56,253 bases of DNA, from positions 1 through 56,253 of the forward strand of contig JAAYBJ010000053.1 in assembly GCA_012730105.1 (NCBI GenBank), read 5' to 3'. Under the pieces are notes generated by a model. That model made no database searches and was not told where the DNA came from. It worked only from the letters and a program-made list of their open reading frames with translations. The position numbers were made by a program, and so were the translations under genes. Position 1 is the first letter of the stretch; every line of letters begins with the position of its first letter. The DNA is from Candidatus Hydrogenedentota bacterium. Its GTDB lineage: Bacteria > Hydrogenedentota > Hydrogenedentia > Hydrogenedentales > CAITNO01. This document shows positions 15,332 through 23,683 of this stretch, one piece after another.

Positions 15332-15574
15332 ATGAAAACCTGGAAATGCTTGTTCGCGGTAATGCTTGTGCTGGCGGTCACGGCCGTCATGCTGCCCGCT
15401 TATGCGGACGGCGCTGGCGAAGTCGTTGTCAAAGATTGCGGGAACACGCCGCCCTGTCCCGTTTCCTGTGAAGGATGCGGTTGCTGCGGAGAACAAGAAC
15501 GCACACTAGGCGACCTGTTCCTGGTAGGCATGGCGGTGGCCGGCCTCGCGGTGATGCATATGTGCCGGAAGTAG
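15332..15574 (+). CDS. Small exported Cys-rich protein with C-terminal membrane helix
   Basis: The product is 80 aa. A signal peptide ends near AYADG (residues 1-26). A compact Cys cluster follows: C36, C42, C46, C49, C51 and C52, within a segment reading CPVSCEGCGCC. A hydrophobic C-terminal helix (about 60-76) ends in MCRK. AAAGGAG precedes the ATG at good spacing, which supports a real gene despite its size. It is a single gene, convergent with the WecA-like gene. The function is unknown. A membrane-tethered metal or thiol site facing the periplasm is one reading. Confidence 0.7.
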   Translation: MKTWKCLFAVMLVLAVTAVMLPAYADGAGEVVVKDCGNTPPCPVSCEGCGCCGEQERTLGDLFLVGMAVAGLAVMHMCRK

Positions 15575-15670
15575 GCCTGTTTGAAACTTGAGTCCGGCGG
15601 GGCGTGTCATGGCGCGATCCCCGCTGTTACTTTTCCCAGGCCGGGGATTTTGTGAAAAGAGCGCTTACCT

Positions 15671-16732
15671 TCACTCCCGTCCGCGCCGCGCAACGGATTC
15701 CAGGTACTGAAGCACCAGGACGCCGAAGAGGATGATTCCCGCCGCGAGTGCCAGGATGAAAAAGCGGTAGATGCTGGATACGCCCGAAAGGATAAAGGCC
15801 AGCAGCCCCATACACGCGGAAATATAATACAAGGACAGGACCGCCTGCCGCTGGCTCAATCCCAGCGCGAGCAACCGGTGATGCAGGTGATTGCGGTCCG
15901 CTTCGAAGAAACCACCTTCGGACGCGCGCCGCAGGCGTCGGAGAAAACTGAGCGCTGTGTCCGCCAGGGGCACCGCCATCACCATCATGGGAATGGTCAG
16001 CGCGATAACGGCCACGCCCTTCTGCTGTTCTATCAGTGTGGAGGAGCCGAGGATAAAGCCAAGGAACAGGGCGCCCGCGTCGCCCATGAACACGGAGGCG
16101 GGGTGGAAGTTGTAACATAGAAAGGCCAAGGTGGCGCCGGTGAGGAAAGCCATAAGGATGCAGGAGGAAACGCGATTCCCCTGAAAGGCGACGGCGAATA
16201 TGGACAGGGAGCAAATGCATACCAGCCCCGCGGCGAGCCCGTCAAGGCCGTCCGAGAAATTCACCGCATTCATTACCCCCGCAATCCACAAGGCGGTAAT
16301 AACGATGGCGAAACCGCCGATGTACAAGGCCCCGCCAAAGGGGCGCATGATGATGGTGCTTCCGAAGCCAAAAAAGTACAGTGCGCCGCAGAGCAGCAGT
16401 TCCAGCGGTAGCTTGATCTTGCTGGACAGATCGCAGATATCGTCAAACACCCCCAGCAGCATCACCAGGAATCCGAATACGGCCATGGGATAAAACTCGG
16501 GTTGTGCGTAGCGGGGAGCGAAAAACTCCAGGCCCAAAATCAGGCAGAGGAAGGCGATAAAAAATGGCAGGCCGCCCAGATAGGGCACCTCACGGGAATG
16601 TACCTTCCGCACGCTCGCGGGTTTGTCCACGACGTCAAGGCGCAGGGCCAGCCAACGGAACAGGGGCACCAGCGCCGCAACGACCATGAACGCGCCGCCG
16701 CCGACGGCGGCATATAACATCAGCGCTTTCAT
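15671..16732 (-). CDS. Undecaprenyl-phosphate HexNAc-1-P transferase (WecA/TagO-like)
   Basis: The product is 353 aa and polytopic. It belongs to the MraY/WecA/TagO family, which moves a sugar-1-phosphate from a UDP-sugar to undecaprenyl phosphate to start glycan chains. Landmarks are KVHSREVPYLGGLPFF near the N-terminus, the DD pair in GVFDDICDL, the Mg-binding NFSDGLDGLAAG, CYNFHPASVFMGDAGALFLG, and DRNHLHHRLL, which is typical of the WecA/TagO branch rather than MraY. ATG 16732 follows GGGAG at a 7-nt spacing and overlaps the upstream gene's stop (ATGA). It is the last gene of the purine/rsmE/glycan run. GlcNAc-1-P is the likeliest moiety, inferred from the branch. Confidence 0.88.
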   Translation of the reverse strand: MKALMLYAAVGGGAFMVVAALVPLFRWLALRLDVVDKPASVRKVHSREVPYLGGLPFFIAFLCLILGLEFFAPRYAQPEFYPMAVFGFLVMLLGVFDDICDLSSKIKLPLELLLCGALYFFGFGSTIIMRPFGGALYIGGFAIVITALWIAGVMNAVNFSDGLDGLAAGLVCICSLSIFAVAFQGNRVSSCILMAFLTGATLAFLCYNFHPASVFMGDAGALFLGFILGSSTLIEQQKGVAVIALTIPMMVMAVPLADTALSFLRRLRRASEGGFFEADRNHLHHRLLALGLSQRQAVLSLYYISACMGLLAFILSGVSSIYRFFILALAAGIILFGVLVLQYLESVARRGRE

Positions 16733-17811
16733 GGCCCGACTCCCGCCGGAAATGCGGCGCATACCACCGGATGGCCGCGTCGTTTCTGGAAGCGGTCGGG
16801 TGACCAGGCCTGCAACGCGCTTCCCGGGGGAGCGCCCTTCACGCCTATGGCGGCGAAACTGTAGCGCAGCCCGAGGATCCGGGGCTCCCCGCCCACGAAG
16901 GTGCTTTGTTCGATGCCGAAGTGGAGAAATCCCGCTTCTATCGCATTGGTCATAAATGCCGAACCTTCATCACACACCGCGAAAAGGCCGATGCATCCTT
17001 GTGGAGCCTTGTCCAGAAAGAGCGCCATGCGCGACGCTTCCTCTGTGCTGTCCCAGAGGTCGAAGCGTTCAGCCTGAATCACGGCGCCCCTATCGCCGTC
17101 CAGCAGGACAATATGCATGCCCCGTAGCTCTGAAGCGTAATCCGTGTCCCCGACAAAGAGATGCGCACCGCGCCGTTTATCCCTGCCGCCTCCGCTGTAG
17201 GCCAGCAAGGGGAGGGGCGCTTTTACCTCGGCGCCGCCGATGCGGCCGTCGGGCGAAATCATCCCGCCACCCAGGTCGAACAATGCGATTTGCTGCGGCA
17301 GCGTACAGTGATCCCCCAGCCCCCGCATGCCCATGGCCTCACAAAAGGAGGTGGCCGCCGCGCCCACCGCCCGAGCGGCTGACGGGCCGATATTCGCGTA
17401 AGGTTCCGAAAAGGCCAGCGCCAGGGCCGACAGCATATCAATAGCCGTTGTCTTTCCATGCAAAGCCCGATAAAAATCAGCGCGGCCTCTATAATATTTC
17501 GCCGCTGCCGCATTTCCGGTACGCGTCTCCAACGCGGCCAGTCTTGCGTAGGGTTCTTCCCACGGGGGATTGAATCGGCTGATGCCCTGCTGCAATACCC
17601 GGCGCGCCTCTTCCTCCGGCAGCGTATCGGCATAGGCCATAAAAGACTCGGGCTGTTTGAGGGTCTGCCGCTGGTATCTGGGCCAATACACCAGGTTAAA
17701 GGCCGCGAACAGGACGGCCAGCATCGTCCAAAGAAAGGCGACTTTGGCAAGCGGATGCATCCGGGAAGCGCGGGCCACACTCCGCGCCGTTGTGGGTAAC
17801 GGGTCGGTCAT
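16729..17811 (-). CDS. Membrane-anchored ILEI/PANDER (FAM3-like) domain protein
   Basis: The product is 360 aa. One membrane helix lies at about 24-43 (LAKVAFLWTMLAVLFAAFNL). A helical segment (about 60-160) resembling TPR pairs follows. Residues 216-335 match the ILEI/PANDER domain of the FAM3 cytokine-like family in the expected order: RGMHIVLLDGDRGAVI, ERFDLWDSTEEASRMALFL, CIGLFAVCDEGSAF, then LRYSFAAIGVKGAPPGSAL. The related POMGNT1 stem domain binds sugars, so glycan binding is a fair inference. It overlaps the WecA-like gene by 4 nt and follows GT4 by 54 bp. This context points to a periplasmic partner of a polyprenyl-linked glycan pathway. No clear ribosome site precedes the ATG. Confidence 0.75.
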   Translation of the reverse strand: MTDPLPTTARSVARASRMHPLAKVAFLWTMLAVLFAAFNLVYWPRYQRQTLKQPESFMAYADTLPEEEARRVLQQGISRFNPPWEEPYARLAALETRTGNAAAAKYYRGRADFYRALHGKTTAIDMLSALALAFSEPYANIGPSAARAVGAAATSFCEAMGMRGLGDHCTLPQQIALFDLGGGMISPDGRIGGAEVKAPLPLLAYSGGGRDKRRGAHLFVGDTDYASELRGMHIVLLDGDRGAVIQAERFDLWDSTEEASRMALFLDKAPQGCIGLFAVCDEGSAFMTNAIEAGFLHFGIEQSTFVGGEPRILGLRYSFAAIGVKGAPPGSALQAWSPDRFQKRRGHPVVCAAFPAGVGP

Positions 17812-17865
17812 GGATACATACTAGTCAATGGGAGGTTGAAATTCAAAAATGCCCGCCACCGCGAA

Positions 17866-19089
17866 TTACTTCCGTAATCCCATAAGTACTTCAAGAAGTT
17901 CCTGCGCTTTCCGGGCACGGTTGCAGTGCACTTCCACGTAGGCACGCCCGTTTTCCCCGTACTGTTGCCGCGCCTGCGCGTCCCCGGCGAGTTGAAGAAT
18001 GGCCTCGGCCAGGGCTCCCGCGTCTTCAGGGGGCACGGCGACACCGGCGCCCGCCTGCTCCAGCACCTCCAAGGCCTGTCCTTCCACGCCCAGAATAATC
18101 GGCCTTGCGCAGGCCATGATCTCGAACATCTTGCTCGGGATATTGGTCAGGAATATGTCGCGCCGCTTCAGGGGAACCAGGCAAATATCGGCGGCGGCAT
18201 AAAACTCCGGCATATCCTGTCGCGGCTGGCTTGGGATGAATTCAATATGTGTCAGGTTCGCTTGTTCCGCTTTTTCCATCAGGCTTTCCCGTTCCGCCCC
18301 GGCACCCACAAATACGAAGTGAATGTCACTGTGGTCCTGAATGTGGCGGGCCGCCTCCAGCACGGTTTCCAGGCCCTGCGAAAGGCCGTGGGTGCCGATA
18401 TACATCACCAGCGTCCTGTCGCCCCAGCCATAACGGAAGCGCATGGCGCCCATGCGTTCCCGGGGGGTAAACACATCGAGCGCGATGGCGTTGGTAATGG
18501 TGTGAATCTTTTCATGCCGGACGCCCCGGCCGACAAGTTCACGGCGCGCCGCTTCCGCCACTGTGACAATGGCCGCCGCCTTGCGATACAGGAATTCTTC
18601 CAGGCGGCGCAGCAGCCAGATCAGGCGCGCGTCGCGCAGGACGCCCAGATCAATAATCTGCTGCGGCCACAAGTCGCGCACTTCGAAAACAAAAGGGCTT
18701 CGTTTAAGTACGGACAACACATACCCGGCCAAACCACAGAGAAGTTGGGGAGACGTAGCCAGCACCACGTCCGCCTTGCCGCCTTTCACCGCCCCCCAGA
18801 ACAAGGCGGCCACCATGAAGCTGACAAAGGCGACACTGCGCCGCACCCGGCCGGCGTTTGGGGCAGTCAGAAACCAGCAGCGCAACACCCGGATGCCGTC
18901 CAGGGACTCTTCATACAAAAAGTGGTGCCGGTAATGTAGCGGCACTTCGCCGTCGGGATGGTTGGGAACGCCGCAGACCACGGTCACTTCATGGCCGGAA
19001 CGGACCCATTCTTTGGCGTGTTCGTGGGTGCGTGCCGCAGGCGCGCCCGGTTCCGGCGGGAAATATTGGCACAAAAAAAGAATCTTCAT
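17866..19089 (-). CDS. Glycosyltransferase family 4
   Basis: The product is 407 aa with a GT-B fold. The N-terminal lobe opens with MKILFLCQYFPPEPGAPAAR and the usual HEVTVVCG strand. FVFEVRDLWPQQIIDLG is the typical acceptor-side segment of WbuB-like enzymes. The C-terminal lobe has VMYIGTHGLSQGLETVLEAA, FVGAGAERESL and the donor-binding segment SKMFEIMACARPIILG, with Glu in the EX7E-like position. ATG 19089 overlaps the rsmE stop by 4 nt, which fixes the start over the upstream candidate at 19110. It likely extends the glycan started by the WecA-like transferase two genes downstream. The sugar is unknown. Confidence 0.88.
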   Translation of the reverse strand: MKILFLCQYFPPEPGAPAARTHEHAKEWVRSGHEVTVVCGVPNHPDGEVPLHYRHHFLYEESLDGIRVLRCWFLTAPNAGRVRRSVAFVSFMVAALFWGAVKGGKADVVLATSPQLLCGLAGYVLSVLKRSPFVFEVRDLWPQQIIDLGVLRDARLIWLLRRLEEFLYRKAAAIVTVAEAARRELVGRGVRHEKIHTITNAIALDVFTPRERMGAMRFRYGWGDRTLVMYIGTHGLSQGLETVLEAARHIQDHSDIHFVFVGAGAERESLMEKAEQANLTHIEFIPSQPRQDMPEFYAAADICLVPLKRRDIFLTNIPSKMFEIMACARPIILGVEGQALEVLEQAGAGVAVPPEDAGALAEAILQLAGDAQARQQYGENGRAYVEVHCNRARKAQELLEVLMGLRK

Positions 19090-19847
19090 TCCATGCCCTC
19101 CCCGGAACACACCTTGGACGTGACCGTCAATGCCGGCCCCAGTTCGCCCAGCCGATCGGCGACAAGGGTCATCAGGAACGCCGCCGCTGTTTCACTGCGG
19201 TAAACATAGCCGCCCAGGCTGACGGGCGCCATGCCGAAGTCTGCGGCTATCGCTTTCTCCCGCGTCGAGAAATCCCCCTCGGGGCCGACCAGCACCGCCA
19301 GCCGGTCCGTTAGTTCGACGGTTACGGGAGCGGTGGGATCGGCCTCGGGAAGACCGATGATACCCGGGCCGGAATATTGCTCCAGAAAGGCCTCCAGTGA
19401 GGGCGCCGTGTCAATTACGGGAAGGTAAAAGCGCCCGCATTGCTTGCAGCTTTCCACGGCGGTTCTGAGCCAGCGCTCCTGGAATGCGATGCTCTTTTGT
19501 GAATGATCCGCCTGCCAGAAACACACGCGGGAAACGCCTGTTTCAACGGCGCGCCGAATGATTTCCTGTTGCAGCTTGTCCTGGTGCAGCCCCCCCGGCG
19601 CCAGCGTCACGGCGACACGGGGCGGCGAACAGTGCCTGCGTTCCAGCACTTCCACAAACGCGTCGCGTCTGCCCGGGGCCATTAGCGTCCCCGATATCTC
19701 ATCCCCCCTGCCATTGATCACAGAAACCCGGTCACCCTGTTTGAGCCGCGCCACGCGCAGGGCATGGTGGGCCTCCTCCGGGGGGAGCGGAACCCTGGCG
19801 ACAGTGATTTCGTCATAGGGCGCGAAGAAACGATGTGGATGGGACAT
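19086..19847 (-). CDS. rsmE: 16S rRNA (uracil1498-N3)-methyltransferase
   Basis: The product is 253 aa, the normal length of RsmE, a SPOUT-class enzyme that methylates U1498 of 16S rRNA using SAM. The N-terminal PUA-like part has HHALRVARLKQGDRVSVING. The C-terminal knot has LVGPEGDFSTREKAIAADFG and YRSETAAAFLM, corresponding to the SAM-binding GPEGG and RTETA motifs, with Tyr-Arg in place of the commoner Leu-Arg. It is 59 bp after purQ and is coupled to the GT4 gene. The ribosome site is weak. Confidence 0.92.
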   Translation of the reverse strand: MSHPHRFFAPYDEITVARVPLPPEEAHHALRVARLKQGDRVSVINGRGDEISGTLMAPGRRDAFVEVLERRHCSPPRVAVTLAPGGLHQDKLQQEIIRRAVETGVSRVCFWQADHSQKSIAFQERWLRTAVESCKQCGRFYLPVIDTAPSLEAFLEQYSGPGIIGLPEADPTAPVTVELTDRLAVLVGPEGDFSTREKAIAADFGMAPVSLGGYVYRSETAAAFLMTLVADRLGELGPALTVTSKVCSGEGME

Positions 19848-19906
19848 GGCACGCCTGCATCATGAACCGCGCGCAGAAACCGCCGCCGCGATTCATGCCC
19901 TTGTCA

Positions 19907-20695
19907 TCACAGTTCTTTCCGGGCAAATTCCACGGCATTCCTGAACACTTGCAGTCCGGCCCCTTCAGCCTGCAGAGGCAGCCGGGTCCATTCCGGATGG
20001 TTTTCCCGGTCCTGGAAGCCTTCGGGATGGGGCATCAACCCGAAAATACGCCCGCTCGGATCGCAAATACCGGCGATGTCATCCGCGGCGCCGTTGGGAT
20101 TGTAGGGAAACTCGCCCGCGGCCGCTGTCCCGTCGGGCCGGATATATCGCAGCGCGACCTGGTGATTGTCGAGCAGCCGCTGCAGGACGGCGCCGTCCCG
20201 GGCAATGAACTTCCCTTCACCATGGCGCACGGGCAGCGGCAGCTGTTCAATATCTTTGAGCCAGACACAGGCCGTGTCCGGCGCTGTTCCCAAGTGCACC
20301 CAGCGGTTCTCAAAGCGGCAGGTGTTGTTCCAGGCGAGGGTCACTTCCTGCGTAAACGCGCCGTCAAACAGCGGAAGCAGGCCCATTTTCACCATGACCT
20401 GAAATCCGTTACAGATGCCGATGACCAGCTTACCCCCGGCCACGAAACGCTCCAGCGGCCCGCCCAGTTTATGGCGCAGGCGGTTGGCCAGCACCTTGCC
20501 CGACGCGATATGATCGCCGAAAGAGAAGCCGCCGGGAATGGCCAGGATATGCGCCTGGTCCAGCAGTTCAAGATGTTCAATCAAATCATTGAGATGCACG
20601 CGGGAGGCATCCGCGCCCGCCCGGCAGAAGGCCCGGTGGGTTTCATTGTCACAATTGATGCCGAACCCGGTCAGTACCACGGCTTTAACAGTCAT
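19907..20695 (-). CDS. purQ: Phosphoribosylformylglycinamidine synthase, glutaminase subunit
   Basis: The product is 262 aa. It is a class I glutamine amidotransferase that supplies ammonia for the fourth step of purine synthesis (FGAR to FGAM). IPGGFSFGDHIASGK is at 53-67. The nucleophile is Cys95 in GICNGFQ. The catalytic His-Glu pair is in MPHPEG near residue 238. It is somewhat longer than the ~225-residue Bacillus type, with extra sequence before the HPEG motif. It lies 24 bp after the PurL gene with AAGGA before its ATG. It should pair with the fused PurS-PurL protein. Confidence 0.95.
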   Translation of the reverse strand: MTVKAVVLTGFGINCDNETHRAFCRAGADASRVHLNDLIEHLELLDQAHILAIPGGFSFGDHIASGKVLANRLRHKLGGPLERFVAGGKLVIGICNGFQVMVKMGLLPLFDGAFTQEVTLAWNNTCRFENRWVHLGTAPDTACVWLKDIEQLPLPVRHGEGKFIARDGAVLQRLLDNHQVALRYIRPDGTAAAGEFPYNPNGAADDIAGICDPSGRIFGLMPHPEGFQDRENHPEWTRLPLQAEGAGLQVFRNAVEFARKEL

Positions 20696-20719
20696 TGTAA
20701 AAGCATCCTTATCGCCTTG

Positions 20720-23683
20720 TCACCAATCAAGCGTATTTTTCCATGCGTCGCGAAGGACGGAGAGTTCCGCGTTAAGCATTTTTCCGTCGCCGCAGATCAC
20801 GCGCAGCACCGGTTCCAGGCTGGTTTCACCAACGCGGTACCACGGGCTGCCGTCCAAGGTGGCTTCAAACGCCGCCGTATGCTCCGGGCGCACGGTCACC
20901 ACAAAACGGCTTTGAGATTCGCTGAACACCGCGATAACCCCGTTTTCCACGCCCAGGGGCGACAGAGTGACGGTCATGCCGTATCCTCCGGCAAAGGCGC
21001 TCTCCGCCAGCGCAACCCCCAACCCGCCGTCTGAAACGTCATGGCAGGAGGCCACCAGCCCCGCGTTAACGGCCCGGTGCAGGCGTTCATACAGGGCGCG
21101 CGCGGAAAGGGGGCTCACCTGCGGCGCGTTCGCGCCGGACTGGCCGCGCAGGGCGAGGTATTCGCTTCCGCCCATTTCGTCCCCTGTTTCACCGAGCACA
21201 TAGACGGCGTGGCCCGCGCCCTTGACGTCCATGCTGACCACCTTGCGCACGTCCTCGAGCATGGCCACCGCCGTAAACAGGAGGGTCGGCGGAATGCTGA
21301 TCTTCGTGTCGCCAATGCGGTAATCGTTCTTCATGCTGTCCTTGCCGCTGATCAGGGGGATGTCATAGGCGAGGCACACGTCATACAGCGCTTCGCAGGA
21401 ACGGACCAGCTGGGCGAGTTTGTGCCTGCCGTCCGGCGTCGATGCGCTCTGCACGGGGTCGGGCCAGCAGAAATTATCCAGTCCCGCGATGTTGCCGAGG
21501 CCGGCGCCCACGGCCACCAGGTTGCGGACCGCTTCGTCCACCGCGCAGGCGGCCATGGCATAGGCGTCCAAGTCGCTGTATTTCGGGCAGATGCCGCAGG
21601 AAACCGCGAGGCCCCGTTCGCTGCCGGACACCGGCTTGATCACGCCCGCATCGCCCGGTCCCTCATGGCGGATGCCCTGGAACTGCTTGAGCACACTCTG
21701 GCCAAGCACTTCGTGGTCATACATGCGCACGAAGCTTTCCTTGCTGCATACGTTCAGGGAGCCCAGCACGGCCAGCAGGTCGCTGGTCAGATCATTTGCA
21801 TCCCCGGGCAGCAACAGCTCCGGTGCGGCCTGCACGGATTCAAGGCGCGCTTCCAGGTGCATACGGGGAAGCCCGTCATGCAGGAAATCCATGTCGAGCG
21901 CGGCGATCAGGCTGCCTTCGAAATAACACTCCAGCCTACCTGTGTTCGTGAACTCACCGAGGGCGGTAGCCTCCACCTCGCGGCGGCGGGCCAGGTCCAT
22001 AAACCCGTCCAGGCAGTCCGGCGGCACGGCGAGGGTCATGCGCTCTTGCGCCTCGGAAAGGAAAATCTCCCACGGGGCCAGCCCGGCATACTTGAGGGGC
22101 GCCTTGTCGAGATGGACGGCGGCGCCTCCGGGTTTGCGGGCCATCTCGCCGATACTGGAAGAGAGGCCGCCCGCGCCGTCGTCGGTAATGCAGGTGTACA
22201 GGCCGAGATCACGCGCTTCAAGCAGAAAGTCGGCCATTTTCTTTTGTGTGATGGGATCGCCGATCTGCACCGCCGTGGCGGGCGAGCCTTCATGAAGCGC
22301 CTCTGAAGAAAATGTGGCGCCGTGGATGCCGTCCTTGCCGATGCGGCCGCCCGTCATGACGATCACATCGCCGGGCCGGGCCGCCTTCTCGGAAACGGGC
22401 TTGCCGCCCACCACCGCCGGGCTGATGCCGCCGGTGCCGCAGAAAACAAGCGGTTTACCGAGGAAACGCTCGTGAAACACGATGGCGCCGTTCAGGTCGG
22501 GAATGCCGCTCTGGTTGCCGCCGTCGCGCACGCCGCTGTGAACGCCGCGCAGCACCCGTTTCGGGTGCTGCAGGCGTGGTGGAATCTCTCCCGTGTAAAA
22601 AGGCGAGCCCACGCAGAACACATCGGTGTTGAAGATACACTGAAAACCGAGGCCCGCGCCCAGCACATCGCGGTTCACCCCGACGATGCCGGTCATGGCC
22701 CCGCCGTACGGGTCGAGGGCGGAAGGACTATTGTGTGTTTCCGCTTTTAGCGCGAACACATGGGCGCCGTCGAACTGGATGATGCCGGCATTGTCTTCGA
22801 AAACGCTGACCAGCCAGGGCACCCGCTTGGCCACTTCATCGGTAACCCCTTTGATATAGGTCTTGAACAGGCTGTCGATTTGACGGTGGCCCGTTTCATC
22901 TTCATAAGCAATAAGCGCATTGAAAATCTTGTGCTTGCAGTGTTCCGACCAGGTCTGGGCGAGAATCTCAAGTTCGATGTCCGTCGGCGCTGCGGGCAGG
23001 CCGGCCTTTTCGCGGGATGCCCGCATCTCCGGCCGGGCGTAATAGTCACGAATAACCCGCATTTCCTCCAAGTCAAGCGCCAGCATCCGGTCGCGACTCA
23101 GTGCAACCAGTTCGGCATCGGAAAGATCCAGGGCAATTTCACCAACCGTGGCATCACTCTGCTGGGTCACGACGGGCAGGGCCAAAAGCGGCGTGCCGTC
23201 CAGTGTTTTCATTTCCGCTTCGGTCTTGACAACGAACTGCTCGATGAGTTCGTTGGCCAGCAGGCCTGAAGCGACGCGCGATGCCGTTTCACGGTCCACC
23301 CCGGACAGGGCATAGGCCGTGCTCTTGTATACCCCCTCGCCCGGGGCGAGGTTCCGGCCGAGCGTGTCCTGTACGCCCTCGAGCGCGCTGCGGCCCACAT
23401 TGTCCGTCACGCCGGGCAGGAAGCCCACTTCAACCAGGCAGTCATAATCAAAGGCCAGCGAACGGTCCACGGCGGAATCCTGGATAATCGGGTCGGTGAA
23501 CAATTCCGCCCGGACCCGCTCCAGTTCCTCCTCGCTGAGCGCCGCGTTCAGGGTGTAGACATCGATCACGCGCGCGCTTTCAACGCGGATTTCCAGATCT
23601 TCCTGCACCCGCGCGCACAACGCCTCGCCCGCGGGATCCGGCAGATCCCGTTTCATGGCCACTTCAATTCGATGTGTCGGCAT
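20720..23683 (-). CDS. purL: Phosphoribosylformylglycinamidine synthase with tandem PurS domains fused to PurL
   Basis: The product is 987 aa, about 240 more than a stand-alone PurL. Residues 5-78 and 82-153 both look like PurS: each starts with a beta strand and a P-D/G-x-x-G turn (RDLPDPAGEAL; FLPGVTDNVGRSAL) and ends in LFTDPIIQD or LLANELIEQFVV. The PurL part starts near 200, with AQTWSEHCKHKIF (245-254) and the ATP-binding and second AIR-synthase-like halves following. It converts FGAR, ATP and PurQ-derived ammonia to FGAM in the cytoplasm. It overlaps purM by 20 nt, and AGGA precedes the ATG. No separate purS exists here. Confidence 0.93.
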   Translation of the reverse strand: MPTHRIEVAMKRDLPDPAGEALCARVQEDLEIRVESARVIDVYTLNAALSEEELERVRAELFTDPIIQDSAVDRSLAFDYDCLVEVGFLPGVTDNVGRSALEGVQDTLGRNLAPGEGVYKSTAYALSGVDRETASRVASGLLANELIEQFVVKTEAEMKTLDGTPLLALPVVTQQSDATVGEIALDLSDAELVALSRDRMLALDLEEMRVIRDYYARPEMRASREKAGLPAAPTDIELEILAQTWSEHCKHKIFNALIAYEDETGHRQIDSLFKTYIKGVTDEVAKRVPWLVSVFEDNAGIIQFDGAHVFALKAETHNSPSALDPYGGAMTGIVGVNRDVLGAGLGFQCIFNTDVFCVGSPFYTGEIPPRLQHPKRVLRGVHSGVRDGGNQSGIPDLNGAIVFHERFLGKPLVFCGTGGISPAVVGGKPVSEKAARPGDVIVMTGGRIGKDGIHGATFSSEALHEGSPATAVQIGDPITQKKMADFLLEARDLGLYTCITDDGAGGLSSSIGEMARKPGGAAVHLDKAPLKYAGLAPWEIFLSEAQERMTLAVPPDCLDGFMDLARRREVEATALGEFTNTGRLECYFEGSLIAALDMDFLHDGLPRMHLEARLESVQAAPELLLPGDANDLTSDLLAVLGSLNVCSKESFVRMYDHEVLGQSVLKQFQGIRHEGPGDAGVIKPVSGSERGLAVSCGICPKYSDLDAYAMAACAVDEAVRNLVAVGAGLGNIAGLDNFCWPDPVQSASTPDGRHKLAQLVRSCEALYDVCLAYDIPLISGKDSMKNDYRIGDTKISIPPTLLFTAVAMLEDVRKVVSMDVKGAGHAVYVLGETGDEMGGSEYLALRGQSGANAPQVSPLSARALYERLHRAVNAGLVASCHDVSDGGLGVALAESAFAGGYGMTVTLSPLGVENGVIAVFSESQSRFVVTVRPEHTAAFEATLDGSPWYRVGETSLEPVLRVICGDGKMLNAELSVLRDAWKNTLDW

